Of a DNA stretch of 64,000 bases, positions 55,212 through 63,046 are shown in pieces. Numbering within the stretch: the stretch's first letter is position 1; every line of letters starts with the position of its first letter. The stretch comes from Thermomicrobiales bacterium (lineage in GTDB: Bacteria > Chloroflexota > Chloroflexia > Thermomicrobiales > CFX8): NCBI GenBank assembly GCA_037045155.1, contig JBAOIG010000005.1, positions 992,001 to 1,056,000 on the forward strand, read 5' to 3'. A program made the position numbers and the translations under genes. Under the pieces are notes generated by a model. The model was given only the letters and a program-made list of their open reading frames with translations. It did not search any database and was not told the origin of the DNA.

Positions 55212-56126
55212 ATGTTGCGCTCGACGTTGATGTGGCTCGCGGGCAACCAGCAATCGGAGAAGATGGTCCGCGGCTGCCGGGTTACCCGATCGCTGATCGA
55301 CCGATTCGTGGCCGGTGAGAACCTCGATGAGGCGCTGGGTCGCGTCCGTGATATCCATTCCCACGGTCAGCATACGACGCTTGACCTGCTTGGTGAGAAC
55401 GTCTCCAGCGCGGCCGATGCCCAGGCTGCCGCCGACGCATACGTCCAGATTATCGGTCGATTGCGGGAGAGTGGGTTCGATCCGAATATCTCGATCAAGC
55501 TGACGATGATCGGGCTCGATCTCGACGAGGGGGCAACCTGGGAACGGCTGCAAACGATCGTCGGCCGAGCCGCCGATCTGGGCGGTTTCGTCCGGGTTGA
55601 CATGGAGGGTTCGGCCTATACCGAGCAGACGCTCGCGCTCTTCCGTCGGATTCACGATCTCCATCCGGAGCATGTCGGAATCGTGCTCCAGGCAATGCTG
55701 TATCGGACCGAGCGCGACGTTGATGAGATGATCGAGCGGCGTGCTCGCGTGCGTCTGGTCAAAGGCGCGTATAACGAGCCGGAGACAGTCGCGTTTCCAC
55801 TCAAGGGCGATGTGGACGCAGCCTATCGCCGCCACCTCGAGCGGCTGCTCGAGACCGGTAACTACCCTGCGATTGCCACCCATGATGAATCCATTCTGCG
55901 GGTGGCGCGTGGCTATGCCGGGCGGATGGGGATCGGCAAGGAGCGCTTTGAGTTCCAGATGCTCTACGGAGTCCGACGGGATCTTCAGCAGCAACTTGCC
56001 GACGATGGCTACAACATGCGAGTGTATGTGCCGTTTGGCACAAGCTGGTATCCGTACTTCATGCGCCGCCTGGCCGAGCGGCCGGCCAACGTCCTCTTCG
56101 TTGCCCGTAATGTCGTGCGCTCCTGA
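55212..56126 (+). CDS. Proline dehydrogenase
   Basis: Encodes 304 residues, a monofunctional bacterial form. It oxidises proline to pyrroline-5-carboxylate with FAD and donates electrons to the quinone pool. The barrel motifs are ISIKLTMIGLD (about residue 93), FVRVDMEGSAYTEQT, RLVKGAYNEPETVAFP (about 183), ATHDESI (about 222), FEFQMLYGVRRDLQ (about 246) and the C-terminal YVPFGTSWYPYFMRRLAERPAN with its FAD and substrate contacts. The ATG at 55212 has GGAGGTGG seven bases upstream; a GTG four codons earlier has none. No pyrroline-5-carboxylate dehydrogenase gene is adjacent. Confidence 0.94.
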   Translation: MLRSTLMWLAGNQQSEKMVRGCRVTRSLIDRFVAGENLDEALGRVRDIHSHGQHTTLDLLGENVSSAADAQAAADAYVQIIGRLRESGFDPNISIKLTMIGLDLDEGATWERLQTIVGRAADLGGFVRVDMEGSAYTEQTLALFRRIHDLHPEHVGIVLQAMLYRTERDVDEMIERRARVRLVKGAYNEPETVAFPLKGDVDAAYRRHLERLLETGNYPAIATHDESILRVARGYAGRMGIGKERFEFQMLYGVRRDLQQQLADDGYNMRVYVPFGTSWYPYFMRRLAERPANVLFVARNVVRS

Positions 56127-56216
56127 GTCTCCGATGGATGCTATGCTGCATCCCGCTTGCGCAGCGCAATAGCGGCGCGATCGGACTGGCTTCCGTGGCA
56201 CGAAGGGGACGATGAG

Positions 56217-57176
56217 ATGGTTCGACTTGGCATTATGATCGAGGGCCAGGAGGGCCTGACCTGGGAGCGTTGGCAGCGCATTGTGCGGGCCGGCGAGGAC
56301 TTTGGTTACGACTCAGTCTGGCGTTCAGACCATCTCTACTCGGTGATGGCGGAGGTTTACCGGCCGACTCTCGCGCTGGTGCCATCGCTGACCGCCGCCG
56401 CAATCTGGAGCGAACGAGTCGAGCTGGGCGCGCTGGTGTCGCCCACGACGTTCCGTCACCCGGTGCATCTGGCGACCGAGGCTGCCGCGCTCGACCAGCT
56501 CACGGGCGGGCGTTACTGGTTCGGCGTCGGCGCTGGTTGGAACGAAGCCGAGCATCATGCGTTCGGTTTCCAGCTTCCTAACCTCGGAGAACGGATGGAC
56601 CGCTTCGAGGAGGCGTTGCAGGTCATCACCCTGCTGTGGACTGGCGAGGTCGTCTCATTCAACGGCGTCCACTTCCAGCTTCGCAACGCGCAAGCGGCCT
56701 CGGTTCCGGTGACCGCCGGGGGAGTCCCGATGATCATTGGTGGCAGCGGAGAGCGTAGGACGTTGCGGATCGTTGCGAAATACGCCGCCGAGTGGAACGT
56801 CTCGACGATGACTGTCGATGCCTATGACCACAAGCGCGCGGTGCTGGCCGAACACTGCCGAACAATCGGGCGAGACCCCGAGACGATTCGTCAGTCGATG
56901 ATGCTCGGCCATGTCATCGGCCGGGATGAACGAGAGGTTCTCGACCGGGCGAGGAAGCTTCAGGAGATTATTCCGTCGCTACGCGACGTGTCCGCCGCGG
57001 AGGCGCTCGACCGGGTCCGGCAGCGCGGCTACCTGGCCGGCACGGTGGACGAGGTGATTGAGCAGGCTCGCGAGCGAGGACGTCAGGGAGTCGAGCGCAT
57101 CATGCTTCAGACATACGACCAGGACGATATCGACGGCCTGAAGCTGATCGCCGACGAGGTGGCGCCGAATATCTGA
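56217..57176 (+). CDS. LLM-class F420-dependent oxidoreductase (third of three)
   Basis: Encodes 319 residues. N-terminal MVRLGIMIEGQEGLTWERWQ, then GYDSVWRSDHL, LGALVSPTTFRHPVHLA, GRYWFGVGAGWNEAEHHAFG and PMIIGGSGERRTLRIVAKYA; all are standard for F420-linked luciferase-like enzymes of the TIGR03560-type group. The ATG at 56217 is preceded by AAGGGGAC. It starts 90 bases after the proline dehydrogenase gene and may be co-transcribed. Substrate unknown. Confidence 0.87.
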   Translation: MVRLGIMIEGQEGLTWERWQRIVRAGEDFGYDSVWRSDHLYSVMAEVYRPTLALVPSLTAAAIWSERVELGALVSPTTFRHPVHLATEAAALDQLTGGRYWFGVGAGWNEAEHHAFGFQLPNLGERMDRFEEALQVITLLWTGEVVSFNGVHFQLRNAQAASVPVTAGGVPMIIGGSGERRTLRIVAKYAAEWNVSTMTVDAYDHKRAVLAEHCRTIGRDPETIRQSMMLGHVIGRDEREVLDRARKLQEIIPSLRDVSAAEALDRVRQRGYLAGTVDEVIEQARERGRQGVERIMLQTYDQDDIDGLKLIADEVAPNI

Positions 57177-57249
57177 GGTCGAATCGACACACTCGCGCGA
57201 GGTCGATCATCCATTGCCCGCATACACGCTGGGTGATGGCGTTCGGCGG

Positions 57250-57300
57250 CGAAGGATCTCTCCGCGTTCGGTCGCTGTAGACCGGGGGAGGTCCTTCGGC
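57250..57300. repeat. Imperfect inverted repeat in an intergenic gap
   Basis: CGAAGGATCTCTCC and its near-complement GGGGAGGTCCTTCG flank about 20 bases. The gap 57177-57395 holds no recognised gene. The hairpin lies beyond the stop of the GH57-like gene (minus) and could end its transcript, or be a dispersed element; one copy only was seen. Confidence 0.4.
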
Positions 57301-57395
57301 GGTGAGAGCGCCATCTCCCGACGGATCGCCTCCGTCGCGTCGGAGCATGGAACCGCCGGGATGCGGTGATCTGCTGGGTAGCGTGGCCGGATCCC

Positions 57396-58760
57396 TCAGC
57401 CTGCAGCAAACATCTGGGCGGTATTGCTTGTCGGCCAGTGCAGCGTCGTTTCCAGATCGTGCCTGAACGACGCGCCAAGGAATGTGCCGAGCGTGTGATC
57501 GACCAGCGCGGCTGCCGCAAGACCGCGACGAATGCCGTAGGCGGGCTCCAGCCGGTCGATCGTCTCCCAGTAGAACGCGCACGACGCATACATCGATAGC
57601 CGCAATCGCTCGGCCTCGAGCAAGTCCAGGGCCACGGCAGCATCGGCACTGGTTGTGCGCCACGTCGAGAACCAGTCATCGAATGACACAGCGCCGTCAA
57701 CGACATCAACGTAGGCGTCGCGCGCTGCCCACGGGTCGCGGAGATGTCTACTGCCGTGCTCCTCGAACGCGCGGTCGATCTGCGCTGCCAGCCGATCGAA
57801 GGCATTTCGCAGCGGTCGCTTCCATCCCGAGTAGCCCGACGTGCAGGAGCAGCCGTCCGCCCAGCGCGCAAGATCGTGTGCGCAGCCCCACGAAGATCGC
57901 TCAATCAGATCGGCAGTGGCCGTTGCCGGCCTCGTCGCGACATGCCAGTCCGCCGAGACGGGTGTCACCCCACGTTCGCGCAGCCGGCGGACAAGCAGAT
58001 CCTGGAGGAACAGATCCTTGAACTTGTGATGGTGGCCATAGACCTCGCCATCCGTCGTGATTGCCACCAGCGGATCGGCGGTGTTGCGTTGCTCGAACGC
58101 TGGCAGCACATGCGAGGCGACGAATTCGGCGGCGTTGGCCGTCGCGATCGGGTCAAATGAAACGCACCCGCCCAGGCCCGCGTCATAGACAACGGCTTCG
58201 AACGGCCGGCCCGTCGCCAACGACAGCCGGTACGAGCCGTACATCTCCCCGGTCGGACGAACCTGATCCGGGGCAAGGATCGTATAGCGCAATCCCTCGT
58301 CGGCGCACATCTCCAGGGTGGTGCTATCGACCGCCGTTTCGGGCAGCCAGATGCCAAGCGGCTTTCGACCGTATAGCAGCTCGAACGAGCGGACGCCCCA
58401 TCGGATCTCGGTCCGGCGGTCCCGTGGTGAGTCGAGTGGCAGGATTGTGTGGTGATACCCCTGAGCGATCGCAGAGCCGTGACCTGTTGCCGTCCGCGCG
58501 TTCTGATCGGAGCGGACGACGCGGGAGAGGACATCCGGATGCTGGCGACGCAACCACGTTGCCAATGTAGGACCGAGGTTGAAGCTCATCCGGCTCAGGT
58601 TACCGAGGTCAGCATTTGGCCGGTAGCACTCGGCCAGGATCTTCTCGTTGTAGTCATGAAACGGGCTTGCGCCCGGTTCCCAGGGCATCTCCCCGGATGT
58701 GGGATGTTCCCGAGGAGGCTGATAGAAATGCCCATGAACGATTGCGTAACGGGTGCTCAC
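57396..58760 (-). CDS. GH57/DUF3536-like glycoside hydrolase, short form
   Basis: Encodes 454 residues from a GTG with AGGA seven bases upstream. N-terminal AIVHGHFYQPPRE, WLPETAVDS (about residue 137, family glutamate) and ITTDGEVYGHHHKF (about 237, aspartate) match the barrel of family 57 glycosidases and the DUF3536-containing relatives. The second half has SSWGCAHDLARWADGC and a helical domain. Related proteins are often longer (about 800 residues), so this one may be a short form or may have lost its tail. In frame after the TGA there are about 60 more open codons (to about 57207), which might be a relic. The sugar substrate is unknown; alpha-glucan is usual for GH57. Confidence 0.8.
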   Translation of the reverse strand: MSTRYAIVHGHFYQPPREHPTSGEMPWEPGASPFHDYNEKILAECYRPNADLGNLSRMSFNLGPTLATWLRRQHPDVLSRVVRSDQNARTATGHGSAIAQGYHHTILPLDSPRDRRTEIRWGVRSFELLYGRKPLGIWLPETAVDSTTLEMCADEGLRYTILAPDQVRPTGEMYGSYRLSLATGRPFEAVVYDAGLGGCVSFDPIATANAAEFVASHVLPAFEQRNTADPLVAITTDGEVYGHHHKFKDLFLQDLLVRRLRERGVTPVSADWHVATRPATATADLIERSSWGCAHDLARWADGCSCTSGYSGWKRPLRNAFDRLAAQIDRAFEEHGSRHLRDPWAARDAYVDVVDGAVSFDDWFSTWRTTSADAAVALDLLEAERLRLSMYASCAFYWETIDRLEPAYGIRRGLAAAALVDHTLGTFLGASFRHDLETTLHWPTSNTAQMFAAG

Positions 58761-58926
58761 ATAGCGTCCTGTTCGTGACTTGAAGCCCCCCAATGCAACG
58801 CTGGCGGCAGGGGTGGGGAGATCCCGTCGTCGTACTGCTTACATGTTGTGTTGTACGTACAGTATCACACTTTCCGGAGTTCGCACGGGTTGCCGCCCGC
58901 TATGGGCATCGCGTCCAGATATGCGC

Positions 58927-58955
58927 GACGGCGGCCTTGTTCAGGGGCCGCCGTC
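58927..58955 (-). terminator. Terminator-like hairpin
   Basis: A perfect 10-bp stem (58927-58936 with 58946-58955) with a 9-base loop, 22 bases past the stop of the rubredoxin/GltD fusion gene. No T run. The gap to the GH57-like start (58761-58976) contains nothing else clear. Confidence 0.6.
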
Positions 58956-58976
58956 GTCTGCTGGTGTGAGATTGCG

Positions 58977-61079
58977 CTAGCCGTCAGCAACAATCGCGAG
59001 ATCGGCTGATTCACGTGCTGGCAACGGCACCGGGCGATAGTGCTCCATCGTCAGACACTCGGTCGGGCACCACTCGACGCAGGCTCCGCAGCGGATGCAG
59101 GCGAGCTCGTCGATGATCATCGCGACCGCGTTCGGCCCGAGCTCGGCGCGCGCGAGCTCGGCCAGCGAGACATCGCTATCGATTGAGTAGATTCGGTCGG
59201 TCGAGATCATCTCGATGACTCCGACCGGGCAGATATCGACGCAGCCGTTGCAGAGAATGCAGCGGTCGCCGTCGATGAAGATGTTGAGCTGGCACTGGAG
59301 GCAGCGCTTCGCCTCATCGAAGCCGACTGGCTTCGGATATCCCAGCTCCACTTCGAGTGTCGTTTCGTCCGCCAGCAGCCCCCGCTCCTGAAGCGGCAGC
59401 GTCGGCATGATCTGGCGTTGCAGCGAGGTGTAGTTATCTCCCCAGCGCAGTCGTCGGCTCATCGTGGACGTTGACCACTCGGCGACCCCCTCGGCCATCA
59501 GCGGGTTCGGGGTGTGCAGGTCTTCGATCGGCACCCGTGTGATCTCGAAGTCCGGCTCGGGGATCGGCAGGCCGCTCAACTGGGAGTGGACGTGCTCGGC
59601 GACGCGCTTGCCATCGCCGATCGCCGAGATGAAGTTCAACGGGTTGGTGACATAGTCTCCGCAGGCGAAGACCTTCGGGTGGGCGGTTCGACCCTCGGCG
59701 TTTACCTTCGGCACGCCGCGCCGGTCGACTTCGGGGAAGAAATCCTTCGGGAAGAATGAATTGTCCTGGTACTGGCCGATGGCGATAATGACCTGATCGC
59801 ACTCGATGACGAACTCGGACCCTTCGACGGGTTCTGGCCGGCGACGGCCAGAGGCATCCGGCGCGCCGAGCTCATTACGGACGAACTCGATGCCGGCGAC
59901 GTGGCCATCCTCGCCAGCGATGCAGCGAGTCGGCGAGACCATGTACATGATCTCGCACCCTTCGAGCTCGGTCTCCTCGACCTCGAGCGCGTCGACCGGG
60001 ATCTCATGGGCCGAGCGTCGGTAGGTCATGATCGACCGCTCCGCGCCGAGACGCAACACACTGCGAACGCAGTCCATCGAGGTAAAGCCGCCACCGACGG
60101 TAACGACCCGCTTGCCAACGAAGACATCCGGGACGAGCTCGAGATTGATCTCCTCCAGGAAGGTCAGTCCGGGGACAACACCCGGCAGATCCTCGCCGGG
60201 GATGCGAACCGGGGTGACATTCTGGTTCCCCGCGGCAATGACGACGGCGTCGTGCGAATCGATGAGGTCCTGGAAGGAGATGTCTTCGCCGATCTTGGTG
60301 TTCAGCCGAAGCTCGATGCCGAGATCGAGGATCAGCTCGACCTCCTCCATGATGACGTCGCGCGGCAGGCGCCACTCTGGTACGCCGGCCCACATCATCC
60401 CGCTCGGAACAGGCATCGCCTCGTAGATGGTGACGCGATAGCCCTGCCGGGCGACCTGGCGGGCAGCGCTCAGGCCGGCCGCGCCCGCGCCGATTACGCC
60501 GATCGTCTTGCCGTTCGGTGGAGGCGGCGTCTCGCGACGCGTCTCGCCACGATAGTCCGAGGCGACCCGCTTCAGATAGCAGATGCCGATTGGCTGATCC
60601 ACGATCTGGCGTCGGCAGGCTGTCTCGCATGGCCGGGCGCACATTCGGCCCAGACAGCCCGGGAAGACGTTGTTCTCCCGGTTGAGCTCGAACGAATCGG
60701 CGTAGCGCCCGTCGGCAATGAGGGCGATATATCGCGAGATGTCGGTGTGCGACGGGCATGCCTTCTGGCAGGGGATGTTGTCCGCAAACCAGCGCTGGTC
60801 GCCGGTGAAGACAGCGTAGCGCGCGCCGGATCGCCGCGTGAAAGGCGAGAACATCTCGGAAGAAACGAACGCCAGCAGCCGGATACGTCGCGTGTCGTCG
60901 ACCGGAGTCTCCGACTGATCCTGGCTCACGATGCCATACGACGTTCGGCCATTGATGATCTGGCTGACCTCATCGGAGGTCAGCGGGGCAAACCGGTCGC
61001 TGGATGCGCCACACGATGGGCACTCTACCGGCTGCGTGTCGTCGGTCTCAATATATCCGCAGATCCTGCAACGGAACAT
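58977..61079 (-). CDS. Rubredoxin-like / GltD-type flavoprotein / ferredoxin fusion
   Basis: Encodes 700 residues. Domains in order: a rubredoxin-like metal ribbon (Cys4, Cys7, Cys20, Cys23), a linker of about 75 residues, the Fe-S segment of glutamate-synthase small subunits (CQKACPSHTDISRY, then CLGRMCARPCETACRR), an FAD domain (GVIGAGAAGLSAARQVA at about 185), an NAD(P) domain (VVTVGGGFTSMDC at about 330), the second FAD motif (KVFACGDYVTNPLNFISAIGDGK), and two [4Fe-4S] clusters near the end (CILCNGCVDICP and CIRCGACVEWCP). It should move electrons between NAD(P)H, FAD, clusters and a partner. No glutamate synthase large subunit is adjacent, so ammonia assimilation is not implied. The ATG at 61079 has GGGAGG upstream. 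Confidence 0.88.
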   Translation of the reverse strand: MFRCRICGYIETDDTQPVECPSCGASSDRFAPLTSDEVSQIINGRTSYGIVSQDQSETPVDDTRRIRLLAFVSSEMFSPFTRRSGARYAVFTGDQRWFADNIPCQKACPSHTDISRYIALIADGRYADSFELNRENNVFPGCLGRMCARPCETACRRQIVDQPIGICYLKRVASDYRGETRRETPPPPNGKTIGVIGAGAAGLSAARQVARQGYRVTIYEAMPVPSGMMWAGVPEWRLPRDVIMEEVELILDLGIELRLNTKIGEDISFQDLIDSHDAVVIAAGNQNVTPVRIPGEDLPGVVPGLTFLEEINLELVPDVFVGKRVVTVGGGFTSMDCVRSVLRLGAERSIMTYRRSAHEIPVDALEVEETELEGCEIMYMVSPTRCIAGEDGHVAGIEFVRNELGAPDASGRRRPEPVEGSEFVIECDQVIIAIGQYQDNSFFPKDFFPEVDRRGVPKVNAEGRTAHPKVFACGDYVTNPLNFISAIGDGKRVAEHVHSQLSGLPIPEPDFEITRVPIEDLHTPNPLMAEGVAEWSTSTMSRRLRWGDNYTSLQRQIMPTLPLQERGLLADETTLEVELGYPKPVGFDEAKRCLQCQLNIFIDGDRCILCNGCVDICPVGVIEMISTDRIYSIDSDVSLAELARAELGPNAVAMIIDELACIRCGACVEWCPTECLTMEHYRPVPLPARESADLAIVADG

Positions 61080-61219
61080 TGGCAAGTCCTCCCACATCGA
61101 TCGGATACGCCAGCCCCTGCGTGCGGGACAACGCCAGCAGGAGCGCCCACCTCGCCGGCTCCTCGTTGCCGACCGTTCGATGGCGCGCGAACGCGAAGGC
61201 GTCCCAATCCGCTAGGCAG

Positions 61220-61225
61220 AGTATA
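61220..61225 (-). promoter_or_regulatory. Possible extended -10 promoter of the Fe-S flavoprotein gene
   Basis: On the minus strand TGCTATACT forms an extended -10 (TGn plus TATACT at 61220-61225). No good -35 is seen. The start would be near 61213, about 134 bases before the gene. The 61080-61325 gap otherwise holds nothing recognised. Confidence 0.4.
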
Positions 61226-61325
61226 GCAGTGACACCAGGAGATTCTGCATCACCAGGAGGTGTTGGCAAGTCGTTTCCGGCCACCACTTCGAGCGGCGAG
61301 GGTTTCGGGGTCAGACAACCCCGAT

Positions 61326-61853
61326 TCAGCGCTCTTGCTGCGACACGGGCGCGCCGGCGTCATTGTGCGCGCGGTCGCCGACGATGATGCCGAACTCGGC
61401 ATCCTGCTCGGGAAGATCGGCAATTGGCGTGCCGTCGGGGTTCATGCCGTGCTGGCGGCGTAGCTCATCGCGCTGGTACTTTCTGACCGCGGCCTTGAGC
61501 GTCCCAAGCGCGAGCGTCGCGCACTTTGGTCGCATCTGGACGGCCTCTTTGCCGAGGACTTCGATCATCGTGGTGTAGTCGTGGGCCAGCGCCTCCTCCA
61601 GCGTCCAACGTTCGTCGTGAACCATCTCCATGAGGATCGACGCGGCGGCCTGGCTGATCGTACAGCCTTCGCCCTCCCAGGAGACGTCGGCGATCGACAG
61701 GCCATCGTCTCCTGGTTGCAAGTAAATAGTGATGACATCGCCACACCCGGGATTGCCGCCAGGCATCGTCACCGATGGATTGTCCATCGCATGGCGGTGG
61801 CGAGGATTCTGATAGTGGTCGACGAGTATCTCGATTTGCTCCTGGCGGTCCAT
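61326..61853 (-). CDS. sufU: SufU/NifU-type iron-sulfur scaffold or sulfur acceptor
   Basis: Encodes 175 residues. The metal/sulfur site is complete: Cys37 and Asp39 in GNPGCGD, Cys64 in GEGCTIS, Cys111 in RPKCATL. SufU-type proteins bind zinc and take sulfur from the SufS cysteine desulfurase, while IscU types build the cluster directly. The insertion between the second and third cysteine sites fits SufU. A tail of about 40 residues beyond the fold (from RQHGMNPDG) is unusual. No SufS is adjacent, but a sulfurtransferase gene lies 54 bases upstream on the same strand. Confidence 0.85.
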   Translation of the reverse strand: MDRQEQIEILVDHYQNPRHRHAMDNPSVTMPGGNPGCGDVITIYLQPGDDGLSIADVSWEGEGCTISQAAASILMEMVHDERWTLEEALAHDYTTMIEVLGKEAVQMRPKCATLALGTLKAAVRKYQRDELRRQHGMNPDGTPIADLPEQDAEFGIIVGDRAHNDAGAPVSQQER

Positions 61854-61907
61854 GCCGTGTCTATTCTCTTTCTCAGCAGGTGTTCACTGTGTGTCGCTGC
61901 GTCGTCC

Positions 61908-62780
61908 TCAGAGCTCGATCGGCACGCCGATCACGTTGCCCCATTCGGTCCACGAGCCATCGTAGTTCCGCACATCCGGGTAGCCGAGCAGCTCGTGAAG
62001 AACGAACCACGTGTGCGATGAACGCTCCCCGATCCGGCAATAGACGATCACCGGCTGATCCGGCGTGATCCCCTCACCTTCGTAAAGAGCGCGCAATTCA
62101 TCGACACTCCTGAAGGTGCCGTCTTCCGCAACGGCCTTGCCCCACGGGATATTTCGCGCGCCAGGGATATGGCCGCCGCGCAATGCCCCCTCCTGTGGAT
62201 AGTCGGGCATATGAAGCAGCTCGCCGGTGAACTCCCCGGGGGAGCGAACATCGACCAGCGGGTTGCCTTCGCCGATCCTGCGCAGCCGGCTGTAGCCGAT
62301 ATGAGCCAGCACATCGTCGCGGTAGGCGCGCAGCTCCGGCCGTTCGGCCGAACCGTGGTAGTCAGCCGGCGTGATCGTTGGCGCTTCGCGCGTAGTCGCG
62401 CGGCCCTCCGCTTCCCACTTCTTCCGGCCGCCATCCATGATCCTGACGTTGTCGTGCCCCATGTAGCGGAAGAACCAGTATGCGTAGGCGGCCCACCAGT
62501 TGGTCTTGTCGCCGTAGAACACGGCGGTCGTGTCCCGGGTGATGCCCAGCGCGCTCATCAGCCGATCGAACCCTTCGGCATCGATGAAGTCGCGTGTATC
62601 GGTGCGCTGCAGATGTTCGTGCCAGTCGATCTTCACCGCGCCGGGAACATGACCCAGCTCGTACAGCAGGACATCTTCGTCCGCTTCAACGATGCGGATG
62701 GTTGGGTCGGCCAGATGCTCCGCGACCCAGGTGGTGCTGACGAGCACCTCGCGGCTCGCATTTGCCTTGCCGTTTGCCAT
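61908..62780 (-). CDS. Thiosulfate/3-mercaptopyruvate sulfurtransferase (two rhodanese domains)
   Basis: Encodes 290 residues. The N-terminal rhodanese domain (VSTTWVAEHLADPTIRIVEAD, GHVPGAVKIDWH) is the inactive type; the C-terminal one has the active-site loop YCRIGERSS with its cysteine at about residue 248, followed by HTWFVLHELLGYPDVRNYDGSWTEWG. This form is very like the SseA/CysA sulfurtransferases of actinobacteria. It moves sulfane sulfur from thiosulfate or mercaptopyruvate to thiol acceptors. It is the first gene of a pair with the SufU-like gene. Confidence 0.93.
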   Translation of the reverse strand: MANGKANASREVLVSTTWVAEHLADPTIRIVEADEDVLLYELGHVPGAVKIDWHEHLQRTDTRDFIDAEGFDRLMSALGITRDTTAVFYGDKTNWWAAYAYWFFRYMGHDNVRIMDGGRKKWEAEGRATTREAPTITPADYHGSAERPELRAYRDDVLAHIGYSRLRRIGEGNPLVDVRSPGEFTGELLHMPDYPQEGALRGGHIPGARNIPWGKAVAEDGTFRSVDELRALYEGEGITPDQPVIVYCRIGERSSHTWFVLHELLGYPDVRNYDGSWTEWGNVIGVPIEL

Positions 62781-63046
62781 CGGGTGCCTCCTCGTTGATC
62801 CAGATCGTCGCCCGCGCCCGAGGCGCGGCGTCGAACCTTCTATTGACTATACACGCGGCACGGCCCACCTATTCCGCGATGGCTCGAGTGGCGCATCCTC
62901 GCTCTCACTCGCGCGTCGCGAGACAGTGCGGCGCGTAATTCTGTACGATCAGTAAGCAGATGGCCTGGTTTGACCAGATCATTAGTTGTTCGTTGGTATG
63001 TCACGGCGGAGTGCGCGCCTGTGACGCATATGGAAGAGGGGGCGCA

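Noticed and set aside
57177..57395. T-box or other riboswitch
   Set aside because: The inverted repeat is present but there is no T-box sequence, and the element lies after, not before, the adjacent minus-strand gene.
57393..57398. Selenocysteine readthrough of the TGA ending the GH57-like gene
   Set aside because: No SECIS-like hairpin directly after the TGA and no family reason for selenocysteine there.
59901..61226. 441-codon plus-strand frame
   Set aside because: Antisense shadow of the rubredoxin/GltD fusion gene; composition unlike a real protein.
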